Source: JACQFK01 sp964619955 (GTDB lineage Bacteria > Planctomycetota > MHYJ01 > JACPRB01). From it: 64,000 bases of DNA. Made by a program: the position numbers and the translations under genes. The stretch lies in contig CAZUJF010000020.1 of the NCBI GenBank assembly GCA_964619955.1, positions 32,656 to 96,655 on the forward strand. The letters are read 5' to 3'. Of the stretch, positions 35,085 to 44,600 are shown one piece after another (position 1 is the stretch's first letter; each line of letters starts with the position of its first letter). The notes under the pieces are model-generated. The model did no database searches, was not told where the DNA came from, and saw only the letters and a list, made by a program, of their open reading frames with translations.

Positions 35085-35941
35085 ATCCGTACCAGGGCCT
35101 GGTGTCGCGCTTCGAGCGCCTGATCCGGGAGGGAAAGTCGCTGCCGCTCGGCGGGTTCCCGTCTACGCCCGGGCCGGCCCCGGATCCCGGACGTCCGCCC
35201 GTCATGATCTTCGCCCCTCACCCCGACGACGAGTGCATCGTCGGAGGCCTCCCGCTGCGCCTGTTGCGGGAGGCCCGGCGGCCGGTGTTGAGCGTGGCGG
35301 TGACGCAGGGTAGCCGCCCGGAGCGCCAGGCCCCGCGCCTCGCGGAACTCCGGGGAGCCTGCGAGCACCTGGGGTTCACGCTGGTTCCCACCCGGCCGGG
35401 GGGCCTTGAGCGCATCAACCCCGATACGCGCCGGAAGGATCCGGCCCACTGGCGCAGCTGCGTGGAGACGATCGCGGGCCTGCTTCGCGCGCGGCGGCCC
35501 GGCTTCGTGTTCCTGCCGCACGCGGCCGACTGGAACAGCACCCACATCGGCACGCACTTCCTGGTCATGGATGCGCTCGCGACGCTGCCGGCGGACTTCG
35601 ACTGCGTCCTGCTGGAGACCGAGTACTGGGCCGCGCATCCGGCTCCGAACCTCATGGTGGAGTCCGGCACGAACGACGTGGCCGATCTCGTCGCCGCCAC
35701 CTCCTTCCATGTCGAGGAGGTGAAACGGAATCCGTACCACCTTCTGCTCCCGGCGTGGATGCAGGACAACGTCCGCCGGGGCGGGGAACTGGTCGGCGGC
35801 CAGGGGGGCGCGGTGCCGGACTGCATCTTCAGCACGCTCTATCACCGGCGCCGCTGGTCTCGGGGCGCGCTGCAGCCCGCTCCGTCCGGCGGCCGCATGA
35901 TCCTGCTCCAGGACGACCCGGTCGCCGTGCTCAGCGACTGA
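35081..35941 (+). CDS. PIG-L / LmbE family deacetylase
   Basis: 286 residues from a GTG overlapping the ROK stop (GTGA). The zinc site begins with FAPHPDDECIVGG (about 46-58, with catalytic Asp and the His/Asp ligands) and is completed by a late His in NSTHIGTHFLV. The family removes N-acetyl groups from GlcNAc-type substrates (GlcNAc-PI, mycothiol and bacillithiol precursors, chitin fragments). With the coupled ROK kinase it may serve amino-sugar use. Its stop lies at repeat copy 3 and its end overlaps the convergent pabC-like gene by 11 bases. Confidence 0.87.
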   Translation: MNPYQGLVSRFERLIREGKSLPLGGFPSTPGPAPDPGRPPVMIFAPHPDDECIVGGLPLRLLREARRPVLSVAVTQGSRPERQAPRLAELRGACEHLGFTLVPTRPGGLERINPDTRRKDPAHWRSCVETIAGLLRARRPGFVFLPHAADWNSTHIGTHFLVMDALATLPADFDCVLLETEYWAAHPAPNLMVESGTNDVADLVAATSFHVEEVKRNPYHLLLPAWMQDNVRRGGELVGGQGGAVPDCIFSTLYHRRRWSRGALQPAPSGGRMILLQDDPVAVLSD

Positions 35942-36722
35942 GGGGTGAGTCCGTCGAACCACTGAGCGTGGCGGCGCGGTAGGCCTCCTGGACGCGTCGC
36001 GTCAGGGGCCCCGGCGGCTTCAAAATCGGCAGGATCCCGGCGACGGAATTCGTCAGGAACGCCTCGTCCGCCTTCCAGAGCTCCTTCAGGAGGACCCGGC
36101 GTTCGCGGGTCTTCTGCAGCTCCATCACGACCTTGCGCGTGATGCCGGGGAGCAGGCCCTGTCCGGTCCGCGGGGTGACGAGGGCGCCGCCGATGACGAG
36201 AAACACGTTCGTCGTGGCGCCTTCGAGGATTTCGCCGCGCAGTCCGACGAAGAGCGCGTCCGCGCAGCCGCGTTCGGCCGCCTCGTCGTGTGCGAGCTGG
36301 TTTTCCCAGTAGCTGGCGGTCTTGTGGCCAAGGAGCGGGGCGCGCCCGTCGCGCCGCCAGGGGGCGATCATGACCTCCGCGCCCTTCTCGAACCAGGCGG
36401 CGGGAAGCGGGCGGAGCTCCTCGGCGGTCACGAGCAGGTGCCCGGCGGCGGAATACGTGATCCGGAGGCGGGCGTCGGGCCGCCGGTTCCGGACGCAGAG
36501 TTCGCGGACCACCGGATCCAGGTCGGGCAGCAGACAGGGGATCTTGAAGCGGGCCGCCGAGGCCCGGAGCCGGTCGAGATGGTCGGCAAGCCGGAACGGG
36601 GCGCCGGCGTGACTGCGCAGGGTTTCGAAGAGGCCCCGGCCGCGAAGGAAGGAGGGGTCCGTGGCGGGGATCCGCGCCTCGTCCTCCGGGAAGAACGCGC
36701 CGTCCAGCCAGACGAAGTTCAT
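35931..36722 (-). CDS. pabC: Class IV aminotransferase, probable aminodeoxychorismate lyase
   Basis: 263 residues, fold-type IV PLP enzyme. The PLP Lys is in HKTASYWENQ, and LEGATTNVF and LLPGITRKVV bind the cofactor phosphate. The gene overlaps pabB by 4 bases, so it most likely releases p-aminobenzoate from 4-amino-4-deoxychorismate for folate synthesis; a branched-chain or D-amino acid transaminase is the alternative on sequence alone. The last dozen residues are encoded by repeat copy 3. Confidence 0.82.
   Translation of the reverse strand: MNFVWLDGAFFPEDEARIPATDPSFLRGRGLFETLRSHAGAPFRLADHLDRLRASAARFKIPCLLPDLDPVVRELCVRNRRPDARLRITYSAAGHLLVTAEELRPLPAAWFEKGAEVMIAPWRRDGRAPLLGHKTASYWENQLAHDEAAERGCADALFVGLRGEILEGATTNVFLVIGGALVTPRTGQGLLPGITRKVVMELQKTRERRVLLKELWKADEAFLTNSVAGILPILKPPGPLTRRVQEAYRAATLSGSTDSPLSR
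35942..35966. repeat. Palindromic repeat, family 1, copy 3 lacking the stem
   Basis: GGTGAGTC is joined by one base to GTCGAACCACT. Both ends of family 1 are present but the whole central hairpin is missing, as after a precise deletion. It lies at the convergent ends of two genes and is read as the C-terminus of the pabC-like protein. Confidence 0.6.
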
Positions 36723-38086
36723 GACGCGGCTCCTTCGAGACCGAGCGCCCGCGCGAGCGCGAGCGCCTTCGTCAGCGTCTCCTCGTACTCGGCGGCGGGA
36801 TCCGAGTCGGCGACGACGCCGCCGCCGGCCTGGAAGGTGTAGTCGGCGCCGTCCTGCAGGAGCGTGCGGATCGCGATCGACAGGTTCATCGAGCCGTCGA
36901 AGCCGATGCAGCCGATCGCGCCGGTGTAGAACGCCCGGCGCGTGGGCTCCAGTTCGTCGATGATCTGCATCGCCCGGATCTTCGGCGCGCCCGTGATGGA
37001 GCCGCCGGGGAACGCGGCCCGGAGCAGGTCGACGGGGCCGAGCCCCTCCCGCAGGCGCCCCTCGATCGCGGCGGACAGGTGAAAGACCGTGGGGTGGGTC
37101 TCCAGCGTCTTGGGCTCGAGGACCCTGACGGAGCCGAAATCGCAGACGCGGCCGAGGTCGTTGCGCTCGAGGTCGACGATCATGGCCAGCTCGGCGTCGT
37201 CCTTCGAGGAGGCGAGCAGCTCGGCCCGCAGACGGGCGTCGCTTTCCGGGTCGCCGCCGCGGCGCCGCGTGCCCTTGATCGGCCGGGTGAGCGCGCGGCG
37301 TCCCCGGAGTTCGAGGAACTGTTCGGGGGAGGCCGAGAGGACGGAGCGGCCGCCGAACTGGAGGAACGCGCCGAACGGCGCGGGGCTGGCGGCGCGCAGG
37401 GCGCGGTAGACCTCGAGCGGCGTCCGCCCGCTCCGCGCGTGGAAACGCTGGCTGAGATTCACCTGGTAGACGTCGCCGGCCGCGATGTACTCCTTCACCC
37501 GCCGGAGGGCGGCGAGATAGCGCTCGCGCGTGAAATTGGGGCCCGCCGGCGCTGCGGATGTCGCGGCGCCGAAGGTCCGGCGATAGTCCGCGTCCCGGAT
37601 GGCCCGCGGTCCCGCGGACCCGGGCAGGCTCACGCTCCAGGCCTGGCCTCTCAGCCGGTCCTGGATCTCGAAGCGGTCGTAGATCCCGGCGACGAGATCG
37701 GGAAAGCCGAGGTCGTCCTTGGCCTGCCGCGGGAGCCGTTCAAGATGCCGCCCCAGATCGTAGCCGAAGGCGCCGATCGCCCCGCCGGGGAACGGGAGGC
37801 CGGGAACGGCGGGGAGGGGCCGCTCCGCCAGGAGGTCCCTCAGGGCTTCGAAGGGATCCCCCTGGGACGCGAGTTCCTGCCCTCCGCGCCAGAGCGACAG
37901 GTCCCGGTCGCGGGCGATGAGGACGGCGCAGGGGTCCGTCGCGAGCAGGCTCCAGCGGGCGTCTCCGCCGGAATCGAGCAGGACGGGGAAGGGGCGTTCG
38001 GCGGCGGCCGGCCAGCGGTCCAGCAGGTCGGAGACCGCCAGGGGCGTCACGAGGGTTTCGGCCGCCTGGGCGGAAGGGGGGGCCAT
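36719..38086 (-). CDS. pabB: Aminodeoxychorismate synthase component I
   Basis: 455 residues. Chorismate-binding fold with QVNLSQRF, RPIKGTRRRG (the PIKGT Lys that marks PabB against TrpE), ASSKDDAELAMIVDLERND, PTVFHLSA and the C-terminal PGGSITGAPK followed by AGGGVVADS. It aminates chorismate using ammonia from a glutamine amidotransferase, which is not in this window. The start is 7 bases after a minus-strand TATACT. Co-translated with the pabC-like gene. Confidence 0.92.
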   Translation of the reverse strand: MAPPSAQAAETLVTPLAVSDLLDRWPAAAERPFPVLLDSGGDARWSLLATDPCAVLIARDRDLSLWRGGQELASQGDPFEALRDLLAERPLPAVPGLPFPGGAIGAFGYDLGRHLERLPRQAKDDLGFPDLVAGIYDRFEIQDRLRGQAWSVSLPGSAGPRAIRDADYRRTFGAATSAAPAGPNFTRERYLAALRRVKEYIAAGDVYQVNLSQRFHARSGRTPLEVYRALRAASPAPFGAFLQFGGRSVLSASPEQFLELRGRRALTRPIKGTRRRGGDPESDARLRAELLASSKDDAELAMIVDLERNDLGRVCDFGSVRVLEPKTLETHPTVFHLSAAIEGRLREGLGPVDLLRAAFPGGSITGAPKIRAMQIIDELEPTRRAFYTGAIGCIGFDGSMNLSIAIRTLLQDGADYTFQAGGGVVADSDPAAEYEETLTKALALARALGLEGAAS

Positions 38087-38093
38087 GTCCCGG

Positions 38094-38139
38094 AGTATAG
38101 CGGGTCGATGCAGCGCGAAAAAGACTGCGGCCCTATAAT
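38094..38139. promoter_or_regulatory. Divergent -10 boxes of pabB and the Cys-rich gene
   Basis: Minus strand TATACT (38099-38094), 7 bases from the pabB ATG at 38086. Plus strand TATAAT (38134-38139), 9 bases from the ATG at 38149. Both imply leaderless transcripts. Confidence 0.5.
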
Positions 38140-38148
38140 CGGGCCGCG

Positions 38149-38550
38149 ATGAACGTGCTGACCCGTCGGGGGAGGGATTGGCGGTGCGCCTGCGGCCGCA
38201 CCCAGCTGCTCTTGCTGCCGGAGGTGGACTGCGGCAGCGAGTTTCTCTGGACGGCCCGCTGCGGAGGCTGCGGGGACTGGCGCTGGTTTCATTCGCGCCT
38301 GGATGCGGACTTCGTCCGCGCCATCGTCGAGACCGCGAAGGCGCGGGGCGAGCCCGGAGGCCTCTCGGAGGAGGGCACGCGGAAGGCGCATGCGCGCTAC
38401 GAGGCGCTGCTGGATCCCTGCGCCTGCGGCGGCCGCTTCCACGTCGTCCGGACGCCCGACACGGAACCCTGCCTGGGCTGCGGCCGCCCGCCCGGCTCCG
38501 TCACGCCAGGTGAGCCGAGACCCGTGGTGCTGCCGCCTTTGAGGGGCTGA
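38149..38550 (+). CDS. Hypothetical Cys-rich protein with two Zn-ribbon-like sites
   Basis: 133 residues; I do not recognise the family. An N-terminal set (CACGR, then CGGCG; about 13-44) and a C-terminal set (CACGG, then CLGCGR; about 92-116) look like two zinc ribbons joined by an acidic helix. There is no signal peptide. It has a clear promoter of its own and ends 1 base before the end of the convergent dehydrogenase gene. Confidence 0.7.
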   Translation: MNVLTRRGRDWRCACGRTQLLLLPEVDCGSEFLWTARCGGCGDWRWFHSRLDADFVRAIVETAKARGEPGGLSEEGTRKAHARYEALLDPCACGGRFHVVRTPDTEPCLGCGRPPGSVTPGEPRPVVLPPLRG

Positions 38551-38551
38551 T

Positions 38552-40087
38552 CTATTTCAGCCGTTCGCTCCACACCTTCGCCTCGAGGAACAACTTCAGG
38601 TAGTCCGGCCCGCCCGCCTTGGAGTTCGTGCCGCTCATGAAGAAGCCGCCGAAGGGATGCGCCCCGACGAGCGCGCCGGTGCATTTCCGGTTCAGGTAGA
38701 GGTTTCCCACCTGGAAGTCCGCCTTGGCGCGGTCGAGGCGGGCGCGGCCGTAGTACGCCCCCGTGAGGCCGTACTCCGAATCGTTGGCGAGCCGCAGGCC
38801 CTCGTCGAAGTCGCGGGCGGGAAACAGGGCGAGCACGGGCCCGAAGATCTCGTCCCGGGCGATGCGGGCGCGCGGCGGCACGTCCTTGAAGACCGTCGGG
38901 GCGACGAACCAGCCCTCCCGGTCGAGGCGGCGGCCGCCCGTCAGGAGCTTCGCCTCCTTCCGGCCGCGGCCGACGTACGAGAGGACCTTCTCCATCTGCC
39001 GCTCGTCCACCACGGCGGACATCTGCGTGGCGAACTCGCGCGCGGGGCCGATCTTCAACGTCTCGGTCTTCTCCTTCACGAGTTCCGCGACGCGCTCGTA
39101 CAGCGGCTCGACGATGATGGCGCGGGAGCAGGCCGAGCATTTCTGGCCCTGGAAGCCGAACGCCGCGGCGACGATGCCCTCGGCGGCCGCCTCGGGATCC
39201 GCGTCGGCGTCGACCAGGATCGCGTCCTTGCCGCCCATCTCGATGATCGTGCGTTTCAGCCAGCGCTGTCCCGGGTGAACGCGGGCGGCGCGCTCGTGGA
39301 TGCGGACGCCGACGTCGCGCGAGCCCGTGAACGAGACGAGGCGGGTGCGGGGGGAGTCCACGAGGAGGTCGCCGACCTCGCCGCCCGAGCACGGAAGGAA
39401 GTTGAGCACGCCCGGCGGAAGTCCCGCCTCCTCGAAGGCTTCCACGACGGCGAACCCGATGGCCGGGGCGAGGGAGGAGGGTTTGAGCACCACGGGGTTG
39501 CCGCTGACGATCGCGGCGGCCGTCATGCCGGTCAGGATGGCGCAGGGGAAGTTCCAGGGGGCGATGACGACGGCGACGCCCATGGGGACGTAGCTGAGGC
39601 GGTTCCGCTCGCCCTTGACGGGGGTGAGGGCGTGGTCGCCGCCGAGCCGCAGCATTTCGCGCGCGTAGTACTCGCAGAAGTCGACGGCTTCCGCGGTGTC
39701 GGCGTCGGCCTCGATCCAGGTCTTGCCCACCTCGAGGATCAGGAGCGCGTTGAGTTCGAGGCGCCGGCGCCTCAGGATCTCCGCGGTCTTGAGGAGGATT
39801 TCGGCGCGCTCCCCGGGGGCGCGGCGGGACCAGGCGGGGAAGGCCTGCTCGGCCGCCTGCAGGGCGCGTTCGGCCTGGGCCTTGGAGGCCTTCGCCGCGC
39901 GGCCGACGATGCGGCCGGGCTCGCAGGGATTGCGGGACACGATGGCCGGGCGGGTCTCGAGGCGCCGTCCCTCGATGATCAGGGGGCAGTCGCGGGGGGC
40001 GAAGCGGTCGACCGCCTCCTGCTGGGCGGCGCGCAGGGCGGCATCCTGGGCGAAGGGCAGCAGAGGCTCGTTTCGGAACTCGTCCAT
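38552..40087 (-). CDS. rocA: 1-pyrroline-5-carboxylate dehydrogenase (RocA/PruA type)
   Basis: 511 residues from the ATG at 40087; a minus-strand TATAAT ends 6 bases upstream. Aldehyde dehydrogenase fold: APWNFPC, FTGSRDVG at the NAD site, the catalytic Glu in IEMGGKDAI, and the catalytic Cys in GQKCSACSR. The C-terminal NRKCTGALVG and FMSGTNSKAGGPDYL segments are those of glutamate-semialdehyde (P5C) dehydrogenases. It makes glutamate from proline breakdown. No proline dehydrogenase lies next to it. Confidence 0.9.
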   Translation of the reverse strand: MDEFRNEPLLPFAQDAALRAAQQEAVDRFAPRDCPLIIEGRRLETRPAIVSRNPCEPGRIVGRAAKASKAQAERALQAAEQAFPAWSRRAPGERAEILLKTAEILRRRRLELNALLILEVGKTWIEADADTAEAVDFCEYYAREMLRLGGDHALTPVKGERNRLSYVPMGVAVVIAPWNFPCAILTGMTAAAIVSGNPVVLKPSSLAPAIGFAVVEAFEEAGLPPGVLNFLPCSGGEVGDLLVDSPRTRLVSFTGSRDVGVRIHERAARVHPGQRWLKRTIIEMGGKDAILVDADADPEAAAEGIVAAAFGFQGQKCSACSRAIIVEPLYERVAELVKEKTETLKIGPAREFATQMSAVVDERQMEKVLSYVGRGRKEAKLLTGGRRLDREGWFVAPTVFKDVPPRARIARDEIFGPVLALFPARDFDEGLRLANDSEYGLTGAYYGRARLDRAKADFQVGNLYLNRKCTGALVGAHPFGGFFMSGTNSKAGGPDYLKLFLEAKVWSERLK

Positions 40088-40093
40088 GAGGGG

Positions 40094-40123
40094 ATTATAG
40101 GGGACCCGGCCGGATGGTACACT
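40094..40123. promoter_or_regulatory. Divergent -10 boxes of rocA and the SDR gene
   Basis: Minus strand TATAAT (40099-40094), 6 bases from the rocA ATG. Plus strand TACACT (40118-40123), 7 bases from the SDR ATG at 40131. The start codons lie only 43 bases apart, so regulators would affect both. Confidence 0.5.
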
Positions 40124-40130
40124 CCGCGCC

Positions 40131-41669
40131 ATGTCGGTCGAGCCGCGCGGCGACACGGAGCTTCGGGAGGACATCCTTCAGGCCATCCGCACGCTGGAGG
40201 CGCTGGTCTCGGATCCCACGCTTTCCGCCGGCCTCGTGAGGGAGGATTTCGCCCGCCTCATGGCGGCGGCGGGACGGCTCTCCCGGCCCGCCAAGCTGGA
40301 GCGCCTGAAGATCTCCCGCAAGCTCCGCAAGGAACGGCAGCGGCGCGGGGTCCAGTCGGACCGCTCGCTCAAGGCCGCGACGGGGATCCGCGAGGCGCGG
40401 CAGGCTCCCGTCTTCAGCGCGCCGCTCCCGCTGCTGCCCGCGCCCGGGACGCCGGCCCCGGAGTTCCGCAAGGCCCGCGGCTGCTACACCTGCAAGGAGC
40501 CCTACACCCGGGTCCATCATTTCTACGACGGGATGTGCCCCGCCTGCGCCGAGTTCAACTACGCCAAACGCTTCCAGACGGCGGACCTGTCGGGCCGCAC
40601 CGCCTACATCAGCGGGGCGCGGCTGAAGATCGGCTACCAGGCCGGGCTCAAGCTGCTGCGGGCCGGCGCCCGCGTCATCGTCTCCACCCGCTTCCCGCAC
40701 GACGCGGCGAAGCGCTATGCGTCCGAGCCGGATGCGGCGGACTGGAGCGGCCGCCTGCGCATCCACGGCCTCGACCTGAGGCATTCCCCCTCGGTCGAGA
40801 TCTTCGCGCGGTACCTGGTGCAGACGGAGTCGCGCCTCGACGCGCTCATCAGCAACGCCGCGCAGACCGTGCGGCGTCCGGTCGCCTTCTACGAACACCT
40901 GCTCGACCATGAGGCGCGCTCCTGGAAGGAGCTCGGGGCGGCCGAGCGGGCCCTGCTGGCGGGCCACTACGAATGCCGCGCCGCGCTCGGGCCGGACGGC
41001 ACGGAGGCGGCGGCGGACACGCGGACGCTGACGTCGTGGGACGGCGGCCGGCTGGGGGCGGGGATCCGGGATTCCGCGCAGCTCTCCCAGATCCGCATGA
41101 CCTACGACGACCGGACCTGCGGCCGCGAGATCTTTCCCGCCGGCCGGCTGGACGCCGATCTGCAGCAGATCGACCTGCGGACGCAGAACACCTGGCGCAT
41201 GACGCTGGCCGAAGTCCCGACGCCGGAGCTGCTCGAGGTCCTGCTGATCAACGCGGTGGCGCCGTTCATCCTGGCGGCGCGGCTCAAGCCGCTGATGCTC
41301 AAGGCGGGGACGGGGGCGGTGCACGTCGTGAACGTGTCGGCCATGGAGGGCGTTTTTTCGCGCGGGACGAAGACGGACAAACATCCGCACACGAACATGG
41401 CGAAGGCGGCGCTGAACATGATGACGCGGACCTCCGCCCCGGACTACGCGCGCGACGGCATCTGGATGAACGCGGTGGACACGGGCTGGGTCACGGACGA
41501 GGATCCCGTCGCGCACGCCCTGCGCAAGCAGGTCGAGCAGGATTTCCAGCCGCCGCTGGACGTGGTGGACGGCGCCGCGCGCATCCTGGACCCGCTCTTC
41601 TCGGGCCTGCTCAGCGGACGCCACGCCTCGGGGGTCTTCTTCAAGGACTACCTGCCGTCCGCGTGGTGA
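40131..41669 (+). CDS. Short-chain dehydrogenase-like protein with N-terminal Zn ribbon
   Basis: 512 residues, twice the usual SDR length. A basic helical N-terminus (1-110) is followed by a zinc ribbon (C118, C121, C136, C139) and a Rossmann domain from about 155, where TGxxxGIG reads SGARLKIGYQ. LISNAAQ matches the NAG motif. A long insert (about 260-360) precedes VHVVNVSAMEG, and the YxxxK pair reads TNMAK, so the catalytic Tyr is missing while the Lys remains. It may bind a nucleotide or use another catalytic residue. Substrate unknown. Confidence 0.75.
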   Translation: MSVEPRGDTELREDILQAIRTLEALVSDPTLSAGLVREDFARLMAAAGRLSRPAKLERLKISRKLRKERQRRGVQSDRSLKAATGIREARQAPVFSAPLPLLPAPGTPAPEFRKARGCYTCKEPYTRVHHFYDGMCPACAEFNYAKRFQTADLSGRTAYISGARLKIGYQAGLKLLRAGARVIVSTRFPHDAAKRYASEPDAADWSGRLRIHGLDLRHSPSVEIFARYLVQTESRLDALISNAAQTVRRPVAFYEHLLDHEARSWKELGAAERALLAGHYECRAALGPDGTEAAADTRTLTSWDGGRLGAGIRDSAQLSQIRMTYDDRTCGREIFPAGRLDADLQQIDLRTQNTWRMTLAEVPTPELLEVLLINAVAPFILAARLKPLMLKAGTGAVHVVNVSAMEGVFSRGTKTDKHPHTNMAKAALNMMTRTSAPDYARDGIWMNAVDTGWVTDEDPVAHALRKQVEQDFQPPLDVVDGAARILDPLFSGLLSGRHASGVFFKDYLPSAW

Positions 41670-41670
41670 T

Positions 41671-44600
41671 TCAGCGGCCGAGGCGCGCGCGCGTCTCGGC
41701 GATGTGCTGCCGGGCCTGGGGGGCGAGGCGGGAGTTCATGGCCACGACGCGCTCCCAGTCCTGGAGGGCCTCCTCGAGTCGCCCCAGCCCGGCGCGGGCC
41801 TGCCCCCGGGCGTAGAGGCCCCGCTCGTCGTTGAGATTCGAGGCGAGGTGGCGGTCGAATTCCTCGGCGGCCTTGGCGTAGTCCTTCCGGGCGAGCTGGG
41901 CCGTGCCGACGCGGTAGTCCAGGTCGCGCAGGGAGGGCTGGATCGCGCGCGCCGCCAGGAGGTCCGCCAGGCCGGCGTCGGGGTCCCCGCCGCCGACGAG
42001 GGCGATCCCGCGCGAGGAGAGGGCGGAGGCGTTCTTCGGGGCGCTCTTGAGGATGAGGTCGTACTGTTCGCGGGCGCGGCCGTAATCGCGCTTCTGGTAG
42101 TAGATCTGGCCGAGGTTGGACAGGATCTGCGGATCCCCGGGCCTGAGTTTCAGGGCCTGTTCGTAGTCCGCCGCCGCCTCGTCCACGCGGCCGAACTCAT
42201 GGAGGATGCTGCCGCGCTGGACGAGCCAGCGGGCGCCGCCGAACTTCAGGGAGGCGACGCGTTCGAGGTCCTTCGCGGCCTCCTCCCTCCGGCCGGCGTG
42301 GAGCTGGACGTGGCCGCGTTCGAGGAAGGCCTCGGGATGATTGGCGCGGCGCGTGATCGCATCGCTGTAGGCCTTGACGGCGCGGTCGTAGTATCCGGTC
42401 CGGCGGGCCGCATCCGGCGCGCGGTGGCCGAGCTCCGCGAGGGCGTCGCCCATGAGCTTGAAGACCTCCTCATGGGTGGTCTGCCGGGCGATGAGCCGCT
42501 CGGCGATCTCGACGACCTGCTCGTGTTTGAGCTCGGAGGCGGCGAGCAGCACCTCGGCGAATTCGAGCTGCTCCGGATCCGCCCCGCCCTTCTGGCGCCA
42601 GGCGCCCAAGTCGGCGCGGGCCTTGTCCCGCCACTCGGCGGCCTCGTCCTCGGCGGCCTTCTCCCGGAGCCGGACCTGGGACATCGCGCCGGCGGCGAGG
42701 TCCAGGTAGACGCGCGCGCGGTCGTACCAGGCCTGCGAATAGTCCTTCATGGCGGCGAGGGCGGCCGTGAAATCCTTCTCGGCGCCCTCGAGGTTCTGCC
42801 GCAGATACGCGATCTGTCCGCGCAGGTGGTGGGCCTCGGGGTTGCCCGGATTGATCTGGGCGGCTCTCGACGCGTGATCGTAGGCCTCCTGCAGGAGGCC
42901 GTCGGCGCGCGAGAGATCCACGCCGGCCTGGTAGAAAAGGGTCCGGGCGCGCCCCATCTTGTTGCGTCCCTGGTCCAGCTCGGGCTGCGATTTGGCGCGC
43001 ATCGCCTCGACGCGGCGCCGTTCGGAGTCCTCGAAATCCGTGAGGATCTTGCGGGCGGTGGCCGCCTTCTTGGGGATCTCGGCGTCGCCGGGCGCGAGGG
43101 CGGCGGCGGCCTGGTATTGTCTCAGGGCCTCCGCGGCGTCGCCGCGCTGCAGGGCGGCGTCGCCCCTGGCGAGCATCGCCCCGAGCTGGGCGGGTTTCCC
43201 GCCGCCGCGGCCGGAGACCAGGACGAGCACGAGGACGAAGACGAGCAGGGACGCGCCGGCGGCCACGAGGGGCACCCATTGGCGCCGGATCTTCCGGGCG
43301 AGCTTGGTGGACGCCGGGGCCCGCTTGGCCACGATCGCGCGGCCTTCGACGAACTGCTCGAGGTCCTGGGCGAGGGCCTTGGCGCCGGGGTAGCGTTTGG
43401 AGCGCTCCTTCTCGAGGCATTTGAGGACGATCGTCTCGAGGTCACGGAGCACCGCGGGGTTCAGCTCCGAGGGCGGGACGGGGTCGTCGTTCATGACCAT
43501 CTTGAGGGTATCGACCGCGTTGGCCCCCTTGAACGGGGCGTGGCCGGTGAGGACCTCGTAGAGCACGGCCCCGAGGGAATAGACGTCGCTCTGGCGGTCG
43601 ACCTGCGAGGTGCGGCCGGCCGCCTGCTCGGGCGACATGTAGCCCGGCGTTCCCACCACGGTGCCGGTGACGGTGAGATGGGACGGGCCTTCGAGGGATT
43701 TCGCGAGGCCGAAGTCCATGAGGTACGGCGTGCCCTGGCCGTCGACCATGATGTTGTGCGGCTTGATGTCCCGGTGGATCACCCCCCGGGAATGCGCGTA
43801 GTCGAGCGCGCGGCTGATGCGCGCGATGAGGTCGGCGGCCTTGAGGGCGGGCAGCTTCTCGCCGGCCAGGCTGCGGCCCTCGATGTACTCCATCGCGATG
43901 AGGTGTTTGTCGTCCGAGTCCGTCACCTCGTAGATGCCGACGATGTTGGGGTGCTTGAGGGAGGCGGCGGTCTGGGCCTCGCGCCGGAAGCGCAGCACGT
44001 CCTCCTGGGCGCCGGTGGTGAGGAGGATCTTCAGGGCGGTCCAGCGGCGGAGCTGCGTGTCCCAGGCCTTGTAGACCGCGCCCATGCCTCCGCGTCCGAT
44101 TTCCTGGACGACGACGTATTTGCCCAGCACGTTTTTCGGGTTGGCCTGGGCGCGGGTGACGTCGGGGGGGACTTCGTCCTGGGTCTGTCCGGGCGGCAGG
44201 AGCGTGCCGCTGCACTTCTTGCAGAGGTATTTCTTCCGCGGGTTGTAGTCGACCACGGAGTAGCGCGCCTTGCAGCCCGCGCAGCTCAGGGTGCTCTTCT
44301 GGTTCTGCTCCCCGAGGGCCCGCTCGATGGAGGAGAAGCTGGTGTAGCCCTTCTGGAGGAGGATCTCCCCGAGGCGGGGGACCGTGCCGCCCTTGGACGC
44401 GGCGTATTCCTGGATGGAGAGGGCCTCGATGAGGTGCTCCTTCTTGCAGGAGCCGGACTCGACGAGGATCTGGCCGAGGGAGTTGTCCTGCTTGTGGACG
44501 ATCGTGAACGTGGAGTCGTTGGCGAGGATGCGCGAGACCTCCTCGCGGAGGGCGCTCATCTGGTCGGCGGCGACGAGGCCGCGGCTGACGAGCAGGTCGG

